Shown here piece by piece: positions 9,167 to 21,700 of a stretch of 64,000 nucleotides of DNA (position 1 is its first letter; every line of letters begins with the position of its first letter). A program made the translations under genes and the position numbers. This DNA is from Bacteroidales bacterium (lineage in GTDB: Bacteria > Bacteroidota > Bacteroidia > Bacteroidales > TTA-H9). The notes beneath the pieces were generated by a model that searched no databases, was not told the DNA's origin, and was given only the letters and a program-made list of their open reading frames with translations. The stretch lies in assembly GCA_028689615.1 (NCBI GenBank), contig JAQVCV010000013.1, forward strand, positions 1 through 64,000. Reading direction: 5' to 3'.

Positions 9167-9841
9167 CTACTCTCCCATCCCCAAAAAATCGGATCCGTTC
9201 CATTCGTTCATGAAGCGTTGGAGAAACTCTTCAAGGCATTGGTGTCTGTTTTCTGCAATCCGGCGTGCAGTGGGGGTGTGCAGCCGGTCGCGGAGCAGCA
9301 GCAGTTTCTCGTGAAAATGGTTGATAGTGGGCGAAACGGTGTTTTTGTATTGCTCGAAATCGGTGTGCATTATGGGTTTTGTTTCGGGATCGAACATGGG
9401 GCGGTGGTGGTAGCCGCCGAAAGCAAAGGTGCGTGCAATGCCAATAGCACCGATAGCATCGAGGCGGTCGGCGTCCTGAACGCAACGGGCTTCAAGGGTT
9501 TCGGGCTGATCGGGGACTCCGGCTCCTTTGAAACTCAGGTGCCGGATGCATGTTATTACAGGGCGGGTGTATTTCTCGAGTTTGTTCACCACCAGCAGTC
9601 CTTTCACCTGCTCGAAGCCGGCACGCTCGTCGGGATTAAATTTCCAGTCGGCTACATCGTGAAGCAACGCGGCCAGTTCAACCACCAGCAGGTCGGCATT
9701 CTCCTTGGAGGCAATGTAGGTGGCCAGGTTGCGAACGCGCCAGGTGTGCCACCAGTCGTGACCGCTGTAATCGTTCATCTGAAGGCGGCGGATGGTGTTT
9801 TCGAGCCTCACCACGGCTTCGCGAAATACCGGTTCTTTCAT
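9167..9841 (-). CDS. HD-domain phosphohydrolase
   Basis: GHDWWHTWRVRNLA, ELAALLHDVADWKF, CVQDADRLDAIGAIGIART; start at ATG 9841 overlaps the upstream gene stop by ATGA. Confidence 0.9.
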   Translation of the reverse strand: MKEPVFREAVVRLENTIRRLQMNDYSGHDWWHTWRVRNLATYIASKENADLLVVELAALLHDVADWKFNPDERAGFEQVKGLLVVNKLEKYTRPVITCIRHLSFKGAGVPDQPETLEARCVQDADRLDAIGAIGIARTFAFGGYHHRPMFDPETKPIMHTDFEQYKNTVSPTINHFHEKLLLLRDRLHTPTARRIAENRHQCLEEFLQRFMNEWNGSDFLGMGE

Positions 9842-11091
9842 ACAAGAGAATAGATTAGTTGCACATACAACACTGCGAACGACACAATAAACGTCAGCAA
9901 GGTAACAATAATTCCCGGAACCAAAAAATCGCGGAAAGTTACCACCACGTCGTGTTGCCGCGCGCTCTCGATAACAATGAGGTTGGCCATGGCTCCCACG
10001 ATGGTGGCATTGCCCGCCAGTGTTGAGGCCGAGGCCAGGGCCAGCCAAAGCAGATCGCTCCCCGCGCTCTTCATCACCGGAAGCATCAGCACGGTGAAGG
10101 GGACGTTGCTCACTACCTGCGACATCAGCAGCGACAACACGTGAACAGTGCCCAGCCCTCCTGCTGTTTCATGAAGTGCTACGCGGTTTAGCACACGGGC
10201 TGTTGCTCCCGAAATTTCAAGCCCGTGAACCACCACGAACAGGGTGGAGAAAAACAACAGCAATACCCAGTCAACACGACCAATGATTACCGAGGGCTTC
10301 TGTTTGCCCAGCATCAGGATGAGGGCAGCACCGGCCAGGGCTGTAACAGGGATGGAGAGTCCAAGCGGTTTGCCAATAAAAAAAGCAACTACCACCATCA
10401 CGAACACTGCAACGGAATAACGCATGGTGCGAAGCGAGTAGGTTTCGGGCTGAAGGCGCGAGGCTATGGGTGGGTTGCCTTTAAATTCGCTACGGAACAG
10501 AAGTCTGATTACCAGACTGATGACGGCCAGCCCCGCCACCGAAACGGGGAGAAGGCGCAACATGAAGCCTCCGTAAGTGAGTCCCGAGTTGAGTCCTATG
10601 AGCATGTTTTGTGGGTTCCCGGTGATGGTCATGGCGCTTCCGATGTTCGATGCAAGGATTTCGGCAACCAGGTAGGGGATGGGGTTTAGGTTGGCTTTGC
10701 GGCAGATGGCGATTACCACTGGTGTGAAAAGAAGTACCACGGCGTCGTTTACCAAAAAGGCGCTGGCAATGCCGGTTATCCACACGATGAGGGTGAGCAG
10801 GCGGCGGCGGGTGGCCGACCATCCCAGGGTTTTGGCAGCCAGCAGCGCGAAGAAGCCATCGAGTTGCAGCGTGGTGATCACGATCATCATGCCCAGCAGC
10901 AGCGCGATGGTGTTGAAGTCGATGGCAGCAATGGCTTCACCAAAACTCATCACGCCGGCAACCACCATAGCCACGGCGCCGAAGAACGAGGCAGAGGGTC
11001 GGTCGATGTTCATTCCGGGCAGGCGGGTGAAGATGATGCCCACATAGGTGAAGGCAAAGATGACGAGGGCTGTGGTTGCCGTGGTGGTCAT
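9838..11091 (-). CDS. SLC13/ArsB-NhaD superfamily ion transporter
   Basis: Multi-TM; AFLVNDAVVLLFTPVV, ASNIGSAMTITGNPQNMLIG, MSQVVSNVPFTVLMLP; start at MTTTATTALV (11091). Confidence 0.88.
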   Translation of the reverse strand: MTTTATTALVIFAFTYVGIIFTRLPGMNIDRPSASFFGAVAMVVAGVMSFGEAIAAIDFNTIALLLGMMIVITTLQLDGFFALLAAKTLGWSATRRRLLTLIVWITGIASAFLVNDAVVLLFTPVVIAICRKANLNPIPYLVAEILASNIGSAMTITGNPQNMLIGLNSGLTYGGFMLRLLPVSVAGLAVISLVIRLLFRSEFKGNPPIASRLQPETYSLRTMRYSVAVFVMVVVAFFIGKPLGLSIPVTALAGAALILMLGKQKPSVIIGRVDWVLLLFFSTLFVVVHGLEISGATARVLNRVALHETAGGLGTVHVLSLLMSQVVSNVPFTVLMLPVMKSAGSDLLWLALASASTLAGNATIVGAMANLIVIESARQHDVVVTFRDFLVPGIIVTLLTFIVSFAVLYVQLIYSLV

Positions 11092-11095
11092 AGCA

Positions 11096-12253
11096 TCAGT
11101 GATGAAGGTGGTGGCTGAGAGCCGAAGCAAGCAGGTGCCACTGCTCCTTGGTGTTGTAGTTCTGCGCGGCAATGCGCAGCAACAGGTGGCGGGCATCGGG
11201 CCATTGGAAAACGGGTACCTCGATGGCATGGTTGGCCCACAAATCTTCCTGGAGCTGGTCGGTGGTGTTGTAGCCCAGCACAACAGGACGTGGTGCGAGG
11301 GGCAGGGGTACGGCGGCCATCGAGGCTATCATTTCAGGAGGGCAGGGCGATGGTATTTCAAGTGTTTGGCAGAGAATCTGGCGACCGAGGAGGGCGAGTT
11401 GGCGGTTGTGTTCCATCCATTCGTCCCAGCCACCGGGCATTTGGCTCCCTATAAGGTTTATGGCATGGGGGATGCAGAGGGCTGCCGACAGGTCGGAAGT
11501 GCCCTGCCAGTGAAACCTGCGCGCGAAGCTCACGTCGGGGCCCCACGCGTGGCTTATGGCCAGCGGCACCATCTGTTGTCGGTGGACAGCATCCACCCAC
11601 AGAAAGGCGCATTGTTTGGGCAGGCACATCCATTTGTGGCAGTTGCCGGTGTAATAAGTGGGCGCGATGGCGCCAATGTTGAGAGGTATGGAACCAGGCG
11701 CGTGGGCTCCGTCGATAAGCGATTCGATGCCGCGACGGTTCAGCTCGGCAACGATGGCTTCAACGGGGAAGCGCAAAGCGGTGGGGGAGGTGATGTGGTC
11801 GAGCATCACCAGGCGGGTAGCAGGGGTGATGGCCTCCACAACGGCATCGTAAACTGCTTCAGGTGTGGTGCCTGGAAAAGGAACCACCACTTCGCGAACG
11901 GTGATGGCGGCGCTTTGGCGAATGTGGAAGAGCGTGTTGCGGCAGGCATTGTAGATGTGGTTGGTGATCAACACCTCATCGCCAGGCTTGAAGGGAATGG
12001 ATTTGAGCACGGTGTTCACACCGTGGGTGGCATTGGGAACCAGCACCAGCCCGTCGGGCTCGGCACCGGTGAAGGCAGCCAGAGCGGCACGACTCTCGTC
12101 GATCAACGGGTCGAGTTCGCGCAGGATAAAACGCAAGGGCGACAATTCCAACCGGTTTTGCCATTCGCGGTAATGTTGCATGATCTCTTCGGGGCAGGCC
12201 CCGAAAGCACCGTGGTTGAGATAATGGATGGATGCATCAAGACTCCAGTTCAT
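11096..12253 (-). CDS. Aminotransferase class V-fold PLP enzyme, isopenicillin-N-epimerase-like
   Basis: YLNHGAFGACP, VPNATHGVNTVL, DGAHAPGSIPL, YYTGNCHKWMCLPK (PLP lysine). Confidence 0.9.
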   Translation of the reverse strand: MNWSLDASIHYLNHGAFGACPEEIMQHYREWQNRLELSPLRFILRELDPLIDESRAALAAFTGAEPDGLVLVPNATHGVNTVLKSIPFKPGDEVLITNHIYNACRNTLFHIRQSAAITVREVVVPFPGTTPEAVYDAVVEAITPATRLVMLDHITSPTALRFPVEAIVAELNRRGIESLIDGAHAPGSIPLNIGAIAPTYYTGNCHKWMCLPKQCAFLWVDAVHRQQMVPLAISHAWGPDVSFARRFHWQGTSDLSAALCIPHAINLIGSQMPGGWDEWMEHNRQLALLGRQILCQTLEIPSPCPPEMIASMAAVPLPLAPRPVVLGYNTTDQLQEDLWANHAIEVPVFQWPDARHLLLRIAAQNYNTKEQWHLLASALSHHLHH

Positions 12254-12318
12254 GGGATTGAATTTTGGGGCAAAGGTAGAGGTTTTTGGAGGAGCGCTTG
12301 AGGGGTTGTTTTTTTTTC

Positions 12319-12351
12319 AAACCTGCCAGGTTTTTGAAACCTGGCAGGTTT
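12319..12351. repeat. Perfect 15-bp inverted repeat AAACCTGCCAGGTTT-ttg-AAACCTGGCAGGTTT
   Basis: Arms 12319-12333 and 12337-12351. Confidence 0.92.
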
Positions 12352-12503
12352 AACGCCAATGTCAACCGTCAGTTTAAATGTAAGGGTTCTTGCTGGCAGC
12401 GCGATGGAACCTCTATACCTTGCAACGGCATCTGTGCAGCTGACTTCGACACTTTTTCGGTTCTTATTTTTTAATACGTAGTTTATCAATGATGTGTAAT
12501 TTT

Positions 12504-12703
12504 CGGGACACCCGTTTGGGTGTCCCGGCCTAAAAATGAGTACTTTTACGGGCATGTTTGTCCGCAAGAAAAGAAATCCAAGTGGCATCGTAAGTGTGCA
12601 GGTCATTGACAAGAGTAAAGGCCGGTACTGTGTTGTCAAAACGATTGGCAGCAGTTCCGACGCATCAACAATAGAATCCATGTACCTCGAAGGCAAGAAA
12701 TGA
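12504..12703 (+). pseudogene. 5' remnant of an IS1634-like transposase gene with upstream hairpin
   Basis: ORF 12536-12703 reads MSTFTGMFVRKKRNPSGIVSVQVIDKSKGRYCVVKTIGSSSDASTIESMYLEGKK*, resembling the N-terminus of IS1634-family transposases; 10-bp stem CGGGACACCC/GGGTGTCCCG precedes it; the rest of the transposase is absent. Confidence 0.75.
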
Positions 12704-12756
12704 ACCAGAAACCAGAACCCAGAACCCAGAAACCAGAAACCAGAAACCAGAAACAA
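12700..12756. repeat. Low-complexity tandem repeat (accagaaaccagaaccc...)
   Basis: About eight imperfect ACCAGAA/ACC units, starting where the IS remnant stops. Confidence 0.8.
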
Positions 12757-12767
12757 GACCCCCCTCC

Positions 12768-15700
12768 CTACCTAATCAGCATCACCGGATAGGTCTCTTC
12801 GGCCTTCTCGCCATACAATCCTCTGACAGAAATTTTCACGATGTAAACTGCTGACGGTGCCGGATCTCCATTTACCGAGCCATCCCAGAATCCATCGGGA
12901 TCGGTGGTTTCAAAAATCAGGGCGCCGTAGCGGTTAAACACCCCCATGTAGAATTCATTGATTCTGAAATAGCGACCAATCAGGCGCAGTTCTTCGTTGC
13001 GCCCGTCGCCGTTGGGTGAGAAGGCCGATGGGAGCCAATAAACCTTTTCGGGGAAGATGTAAGCAAGGGTTGAATCGGTTCCGGTGCAGCCAAACTGGTC
13101 GGTGGCATAAAGTCGCACCACGTAGTGTCCGGTGTCGTAATAGGGGTGGAAGTTCCCGTAGCCCTGCTTCTCTTTTCCGTCGCCAAAGGTCCATAGGTAT
13201 TGCTCTATGGAGGCTCCGTTGAGGGTGTAGGAGTTGATCCCGTTAAAGAAAATAGAATCCTGGAGATTCACCAAAATCCCGACGCTGTCGGGTATGGGTT
13301 CAATCACGGCACGAGGCAGCGGGCGTACCCAAAGGTGAGCGGTATCGGAGTTCACGCATCCTGCCGCGCTGGTAGCGGTGAGCACCGCTGTGTAATCGTT
13401 CCACGGGTAGGTGTACACCAGCGAGTCGGTGGTGCCGGTTGTCACCATGTTGCCATCACCGGGTTGCCATTCGTAGCGTTGGTAGGTGTTCACCGAGGTA
13501 TCGCGCAAGGTGATCACAGCGGTATCGGCACACACCACGCTGTCGCTCAGGGTGAGGTAGAGCTCGGGCAAGGGGTTGATAAAGATCTGTTTCAGGGTGT
13601 CGGCCACGCAACCGGAGTCGCTCACGGCCCGCAGCCCGATGTTGTAGTACCCGCTGTCGGCAAAGTAGTGGTTGAGCACCGGTGTGGTGTCGGCCGATCC
13701 GCCGTCGGGTGTCCAAATCCACCATTGGGTGATGGCTGTTGAGAGGGTGTCGATGGCGGTAAGTTGTATGGTCTCTTTCTCGCAGAAACGTGTCTGCGCG
13801 AAGTCGGGACGAGGTGTTGGATTCACATGGGCGGTGTGGTAAGCGGTGTCGGTTTTCAACTCGCCAAACACGGTCGAACTCACCACCAGGCGCACCTCGA
13901 AGTTTCCAGGGCGGGTGAAGGTGTGCCAGAGTGTATCCACGGGTGTGTTGTAGGTGGTGTCGGTGCCATCGCCCCATGTCCATTCCCATTGAGCTATGCT
14001 CACCGAAGGCGATCCGCTGAACGACTGATCTGCAAACCAGGCTGATTGCCGTTCGCAATACCGTTGCGCGGTGTCGAACTCGGCATACACGCAGGGGAAC
14101 CGTTTCACATCAAAGAAGGCGGTATCGGAGCAAAGGTTCGAGTTGATAACCACCAGCGAGGCGGAGTAGAGGCTGTCGTGCGGAGGATAAAGGAAAGCGG
14201 TGTCGGGGTTGCGGGGCGAAGTGATGATGGCGCTGGCGTTGTTGTAGCCGAAGAACCATTGCCAACTCACCATGCTGTCGGCCATAGGGAGGCTGGTTGT
14301 GGTGAAGTGGGTCGAGTCGTTGCATCCCGCCAGATCGTTGGCAGCTACAGCTACTGGTAGCGGGTGGATGGTCAGGAAATGGCTCCTTGTGAGGGTGCAA
14401 CCGTTGGTGTCGGTCACCGTGGCTGTAACCTGTTGCGGACCAGCTTCAGGGAATTTGTATTTAGGCGATTCAAGATTCGAGAATTGGTTCTGGTCGAATT
14501 GCCACACAACCGATTCAATCTTGTTGCCAGCAGGAGTTAGGGTTGTGATTTCAAACAGGGTGGAGTCGTTGAAGCAATACCCTTGTGAGGCTACCTCGAA
14601 GTCGAGGCCGGGGTTCACCTCCACTGCCTGAGGAAGCGTTGTGTCGGCGCAGCCATTTTGATCGGTTACAATAAGTTGCGCCTGATAAGAGCCTGCAAGC
14701 AGGTAGTTGTGGTTCACGGTGGCGCTGCCGGGGAGTCCCAGTTGAATCTGTTGGGGATTGGTGATGTCGAAAATCCACCGCCGTTCGGTTACAGACACGT
14801 TGTTGTAGAACGAAGTATCGGTAAAGAAAACCAGCCCGTTGATGCAAGAGGTGTCGGAGGAGGAGAATCCGGCCACAGGAAGGGGTTTGATGGTGATGGC
14901 ACGGCTGGTGGAATCGGTGCAGCCATGGTGGTCGGTCACCTTCATCCAGGTTATAAACTGACCCTGATTAAGGTAGCGGTGGGTTGTATCGCCGTTGCTG
15001 CCCGGTGCCTCAAGGGTAACCGAGTTGCCATCGGCAAAATTGTAGTCCCATTGGGCCAGGGTTGTGTCGGCCGAATTGCTGTGGTCGTCAAACAGCACCA
15101 AATCTTTGGCACAAGCCACCGAGGTGAGGGTGTACTGGGCTTCGGGCAGTTGATACACCTTCACTTGCATGATGGTGTCGGCCAGGCAGTCGTGCGAGTC
15201 GGTTGTTTGCAGTTGCACATCGAAGAGTCCGGGAGCGGAGAACAGGTGGGTGGGATTTTCGGCGGTGGAGAGGTTGTTGAGCCCCGACATGGGGTCGTCA
15301 AAGTTCCAGGCAAAAGAAGTGATTGAGCCGGCAGCCACAGTAGAAAGGTTGTTGAAGTGAGTCGAATCGCCGAAGCACACTTTGTCGAAGTCGAAAAAGG
15401 CTACAGCCTTTTCGAAGATGGCGATGGTGGTGTCGTGGGTGTTGGCGCAGCCGTTGCTGCCAGTCACGGTCAGCGATACGTTGTAGGTGCCAGGGGCTGA
15501 ATAGGTGTGGATGGCAGCCGGCAGCGTTGAGGTGGCTCCGTTTTCGCCAAAGTTCCAAAGCCATTGGTTGCCAAAGGGGGTTGAGAGGTTGGTGAAGCTG
15601 GTGGCCAGCCCTTCGCATTGCCCCTGTATGGCAAATTGCACGTCGGGACCTGCAAACACGGTGTAGAGTTGGTCTGAGCTGTCGGCGCAACTGTAGGCGC

Positions 15701-18700
15701 TGTAACTGATAAGTCGTACGGTATAAGTGAGGTCGGTGGCAGTAACGGGGAAAGTGAAAGAGGGGTTCTCATCGGTCGAGGTGAACACGGGATTGGGGTT
15801 TCCGGGTTCAAAAATTTTCCAGGTTCGTGCCACGATGGGGATCACCAGCGGTGGCATCACCGGCACGTAGGAATCGTCGAAGAAAGTGATCTCGGTGCCC
15901 GAGCAGGCCACTGGCGACGAGGGGTGAAAACTCACCACAGGTTGCGGCACCACCGTCACGAAATCGTATTGAGTAACCTGCGACTGGCAACCGTTTTGAT
16001 CGGTGGTGATGAGGGTGGGGGAGTAGGTTCCCACAGCGGTGTAGTGGTGGCTGATGGTGTTGCCGGTTGATGCATATCCGGCAAAAGGTATATCGCCAAA
16101 GTACCAAAGTCTGTTGATCACCGGGGAGTCGCCGGGGGTGGAGACATCGGTAAACAGAGCCGTGTCGGTGAGGCAAAGGGTGTCGTTGGGTGTCACGGTG
16201 AACGCCGTGGTTGGCGGAATCCACACGCGGTAGGTCTTGGTAGTGGCAAAGCCCGGACAGCCATTGTTGTCAACAATCTCCAGGGTTACGGCTTTGTCGC
16301 CGGGTGTGCTGAAGTTTACCGGAGGTGGGGTTACTCCCATAAAGGTCCCTTCGCCAGGGAAGGTCCACTTGTATTGATTCACGAGGGCGGGATTGGGTGT
16401 GGTGTTGGCAAACCACATTTGCTCTCCAAAGCAAACGTTGGCCGAATTGAAATCGGCCTGCCCCGTGGGTAGAATTTCAAGCAACATGGTGCTGGTATCG
16501 GTGCAACCGCTCAGTGTGGTCACAAGCAGCGTAACCGTGTAGTTGCCAGAAGTGGAGAATCCGGCAGAGAATATATAGTCGGGTGTAGCTCCGGTGTGGT
16601 TGAAGCCAGGCACTGCCGGATCGATGGTCCATTCATACTGGGCAATTGACCCGGGGGCTGGCACAGTGCTGGTGCTGTGAAAATGAATGGGACCCGACAT
16701 GCAGGCAGGGCCAACTGTATCGAAACCGGCAACGGGTGCAGGCGAAACAGTAATGTTGACTTCAGCCTCGGTTTCGCACACGGGTTCAGCCGTGTTGTAG
16801 GCTGTGAGTGTGATGGTACTGGTTCCGAAAGGGAACACAACGCCATTTGCGGGAACTGGCGCTGCGTGTGGGAAAAACGAAGTATAATCAGGGGGAGTTG
16901 CTCCTGCGCCGAAATCCCAATGATAGGCTACCTCGGGGTCGTTGACAGGTGCATTCAGAACCAGAAAAACGGTATCGTACTGGCAGGGATCGGGATCAAG
17001 CACATCGATGCTTACTGCATCAGGAACCCTGTGAATGTCGATTAATTGCGAGTAGGGTGCCGATTCGCACATGTTGTTGCTCCGCACAGTTAAATCGACT
17101 GTGTAACTGCCGCTCAGAGCGTACAGGTGGTTGGCCTGGGGCGGACCTGCACCAAAAATTTCGGGAACCCCTTCAAAAGTCCAGGTATATTGGTTGATGG
17201 AGGTATATCCTCCGGCAATATCAGCAGTGAATTGGGTTTCGCCGCATGGGAGGGTGGGGTTGAGGGGTGCCGTGGTGATGTTGTTGATAACGGGGGCTTC
17301 AATAACCACTGGTTTGGTGATGGTGTTGGCGCAGTGGGTGTTGTTGTTGGTTATAAGCAGGGTGGCGTTAAAGTTGCCCGTTCCGCCGAAGTCGTGATCA
17401 ACCACCTGTCCGAAATCGGTTGCCGGCAGCCCGTTGCTGAAAGCCCATTCGTAGCTTTGGAAACTCACCGGGTTGGTGGCACTGAGGGTCATTCGGCCAC
17501 ATGCGTACGATGGTGTGGCGACGAAATCAACCGCGGGCAACCCGTTGATGGTGATGTTCTGAGTGGTTACTCCCGGGCAGAGGCCGCTGCCATCCATCAC
17601 GGTGAGGGTAAATTTGTAGGTGTTGCCCTGGATCAGGGGCGTTGCAACCGAGTAGTCAGGCACGGTTAGCACGGGCGAACTTTCAATCACGATGTCGGCC
17701 ATATCTCTGATCTCCCATTGCCAACTTACAATTGATCCTGTAAAGGGTTGCGACAGGCTGCCGTCGAGCAGCACATGGTCGGCACAAAATTCTCCATCAA
17801 TGATGGCCACGGGGGCGTCATACACAGCCACCTCGATATCGGTATCGTCGTATTGGCAAATTCTGCCCGAAGTTTCCTGCCTGAAGAGGCTCACTTTTGC
17901 GTGGTAGGTTCCCGATGAGGTGTAGCCTGCGGTGTGAGTATAAACAAAGTCGGTCGGGGGTTCCTCGCTGACAAGTTGCGAACCGTCGCCTTTTAAATCC
18001 CAAATCAATTTGGTTACCTCGCCAATGCCGAAGGGTAGCGATGCAGCGTCAATGGTAAAGGTCACCGGCAGGTTCATACAGTTGGGAGTGGCTGTGGCCT
18101 CCACCACTATAGGGGCGGGAACCACGAACGATTTGATTACCGGCAGCGACTGGCACTGAAGGTTGTTGACCGGCGTTGTGTATGCCGTCTTGGCCGTGAT
18201 CACGTATTTGATGTCAACCGTTCCGGTGGTTACAGCGAACGAAGCTGTGGGGCCGGGAGTTGACTGGTTATTAGCTAAGTTGGTGTACCATCCGCCCACG
18301 TAGTTCGATGGTGGTGTAACTCCCGAAGCATCGGATAGTTCCAGAAGGTTGTGCTCGCAGTTCACCTCGCCGGTAAAGTCGGCAACTGGCAGCGGAGCCA
18401 CTTCCACGGTTTTGGTGATCTCGTTTTGGCACTGGTTGTTGTCGGTTACCACCAGTTTCACAGTGTTGTCGCCGGCGTTGGGAAGGGGGGTAACGTAAAC
18501 GATGTTGGAAGTCGAGAAGGGGGATCCCCCGTTCACAGTCCATTCGTGGTTAATGATATCGCTCCCGTTGCCTCCCGTCGAGATGTCGGTGAACTGGGTG
18601 GACTGTCCCAGGCAAACGATGGTGTATTCAAAGTCGGTTGTAGGTAAGGGGTTGACCACCAGTGGCTGTGTTGTGGTTCCCGGACATCCGTTGCCATCAG

Positions 18701-21700
18701 TCACGGTAAGATTCAGGGTGTAGCTTCCTACACTAAGCGGGCCGCAACTGTTGTATATGGGGTTGGTGGTAACTCCGGAATTGCAGTGGCCGGGAACCTC
18801 CCATTGCCAGGTGGCTATCGTTCCGCCAGCCGGCACCGATCCGCTGCCGTCAAACACCAGTGCAACACCGTCGCAATATCCCGAAGGTGAGCTGATGATG
18901 GCCGTGGGTGCCTGAAATACAGTAAATGGAATTTCCGAATCGGTGTAGGTGCACCCGTTGGTGAGTGTGAGACTTACCGATCCGTTTTTCAATCCCGGGA
19001 TGTTGAATCCAGCCGCAAAAACCTGTTTAAAACTGGTTGCGGGATTGGCTATTACCGGGGTTCCTCCAAAATTCCAGACAATCTGATCCACCTCGGCCAG
19101 CGTGAAGGGGAGTGCAGTGGAGTCGATCCACATCACTACAGCACTGTCGAGGCATACAGATGTGGCCTGACCTGAAATGGCAATGGCCGATGGTACCGTA
19201 ATGGACTTGGTGGTTGGCAACGACTGACATTGAAGTGAGTTGCCGGGGGTGGCTATTGTGGCTGCCTTGATGGTGTAGTCGTAGCTTACTGTCGAGCCCG
19301 GCGTGGCACTCACAGTTACTTCGAAAGGTGCCGTCAGGTCGGTGGTTGATGGACCTGAAGGATTGAGTTTCCAGGTTGCTTCGGTTATTGGGGGTATAAA
19401 ACTGGAAGTGGGCGAATTGTCGGTTAACGTCATCAGGTTGAAAGCGCAATTGAAAGCCGGTGGTGTGATGAAATCGGCCACCGGCAGCGGGGCAATTTCT
19501 ATGTTTTTAGTGAGGCTGGCCATGCAGCCCAGCCCGTTTTTCCCTGCCTGAGCATCGGTTACCGTAAGTTTCACCACGTGAGTCCCTGCCGGGGTGATCA
19601 CAGGGCTGAAGGTTCCTGATGCCGACGATTGGCTGGGACCAGGGATTGACGGGTCAACCTCCCAATGCCTCCACGTGATGGTGGTGAAGTTGCCACCGAC
19701 AGATTGATCGGTCAGCAGCGAAGGGTCGTTGAGGCATGTGGCAGGAGTGGTGAAGTCAACCGTGGGTGATGTGAGCAGGCTGATAGGCACCACGGCCGAA
19801 CTCGACTGACAGTTGTTAACATCGGTAACGGTAAGTTGAGCTGTGGGAGAGGCTGTTTCATCGAATACAACATCGAGGCTGGGAGAACCACCAACGGGCG
19901 TAGTGTTGCCAGTTAGTGTCCAGGAATAGAAAGGGTAAAGCGTGCTGTCGGCTGTAAGGGTAGTGGGTTGCCCCGGACAAACCACATCGAAAGTGAAGTG
20001 AGCCGATGGAGCCACAAAGGCAATTATTGTATGGGTAACTGTGTCGGCGCAGTTGTTGGCATCATAAACCACTATCCGGTAATCGCCCGGAGCCAGAGCT
20101 GTGAGTTGGGTGAGTGCAGCTCCCTGGTTAATCAGTTCCCAAATCGAGGTGGCAGGGTTTTGTTTCTCCCACCTGTAATTCTGATAAGGCGTTGTGCCGC
20201 CTGTTGCTTCCACTGTGATGATGCCGTTGTAGCCGCTCCCGGCTACAAAACAGATGGTGTCGCTGGTGGGGCTCACGGTGTCAATCAATAATGCAGCAGC
20301 AGGTTGGCCAATAAGGAAGAAATCTTCCTGTACACAATGCTTGGTTTTGTGTTTAACATGAGCCGTATAACTGCCTGCCGGCTTGTTGGCAAGGATGTTT
20401 CCGGTGCCAATCACCACCCCGTAATTGGAGGTAAGGTACCATTCAATATCGTAATCGCTTGTGGAGCTGGTGCCAGGGGTGTCGTTTACCTCAATGGCTA
20501 TCTGGCCGTTTGCCTGCCCATAACAGGCGTCCCTCGAATTGGCCATGTCTTGGGTTATCACCACATCATAGCCATTGGCAATGGTTATCACATCCGACCA
20601 AACGAAGTTATCTGTCGGCTGGCCGTCGGTCACTTTTATCTTGTATGAACCTGCTGTTACGCCATGGAAAGTATATTCCGAAGGTACCGATGGCGACGGG
20701 TTGGGCGCAATGCCTGGTGCCGGGGTAACTCCGTCTGACAGGAAGAGCTCGAAAACGTAGTTGGCCGATCCCCCCACGGCTTCTGCTGCTATGGTGGTAT
20801 CGCCGCCATAACAGTTGATTTGAGCAGGTGCTGTCACATTGGGTGTGGTCAGGGTCTGAAAGGCTTTACAGTCAGTAGCGTAGCATCCGTTTTTATCGGT
20901 TACGGTGCAGCAGAGTTGCCCGGTTCCGGAAATTCCGGTAATGGGTGGTGGTGAGGTGCTGAGGATGGTTCCGGCATCGGGAAAGGTCCATTTGTAGGTG
21001 TAGCCCCCGGGTGCGGGTCCATTGCCTCCCGTGATGGGTGTGAGGCTGGCGGTTCCCGAAGCGGGATTGGGAAGCACCGTAAAATCTATTTCATCGGGCT
21101 GGGTAATTTCAATATTTCTGGCAAAACGGCACCCGTTGGCATCAGTGATAGTGTCGGTGTAAACACCAGCTTGTTGCCCCGTCAGGATTGCGTCGGTGGA
21201 GAGGGTTGGGGCACCTGGTGAGGCCAGCGACCATTGGTGGTTGTAGAGTCCCCCTGCAAAGGGAGTCCCTCCGGTGTAATCCATGAAGGCTTCGCCGTTG
21301 GTGTAGCCAAAACAAGTGGCGGGGGTTGAATAGGGGTTTAGGGTGTCGAATGGGGGGGGAGCCGTTACCTGAATCAGATTGCTGTCAAGGCTGAAGAAGC
21401 TGATGCACTCCTGTCCCGAACCGTAATCGTATTTTGCGTAAGCATAGTAGGTGCCGGGAGCCAGGGTGTCGGCAGTATAAGGATTTGATTGTGAACCCGA
21501 CCAGGCATACTCAGGTGGCAGAGCATTATCTATCGAGAATTGGTAAGAGCCACCGCCGGGGGTCAGTACGCCATTCGATTGGTTGTAGGCCGTAAGCTCC
21601 ACGATGGCATCGGAGCTGTCGGGGCATTGGGTGATAGGGTTTGTTGGGTTTACAAACAACCGCAGGGTGTCAGGCCCATCGAGTTGCACCGGCGTTGTTT

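Noticed and set aside
11048-12301. 417-aa + strand ORF opposite the aminotransferase
   Set aside because: Shadow ORF; the minus-strand PLP enzyme has clear motifs.
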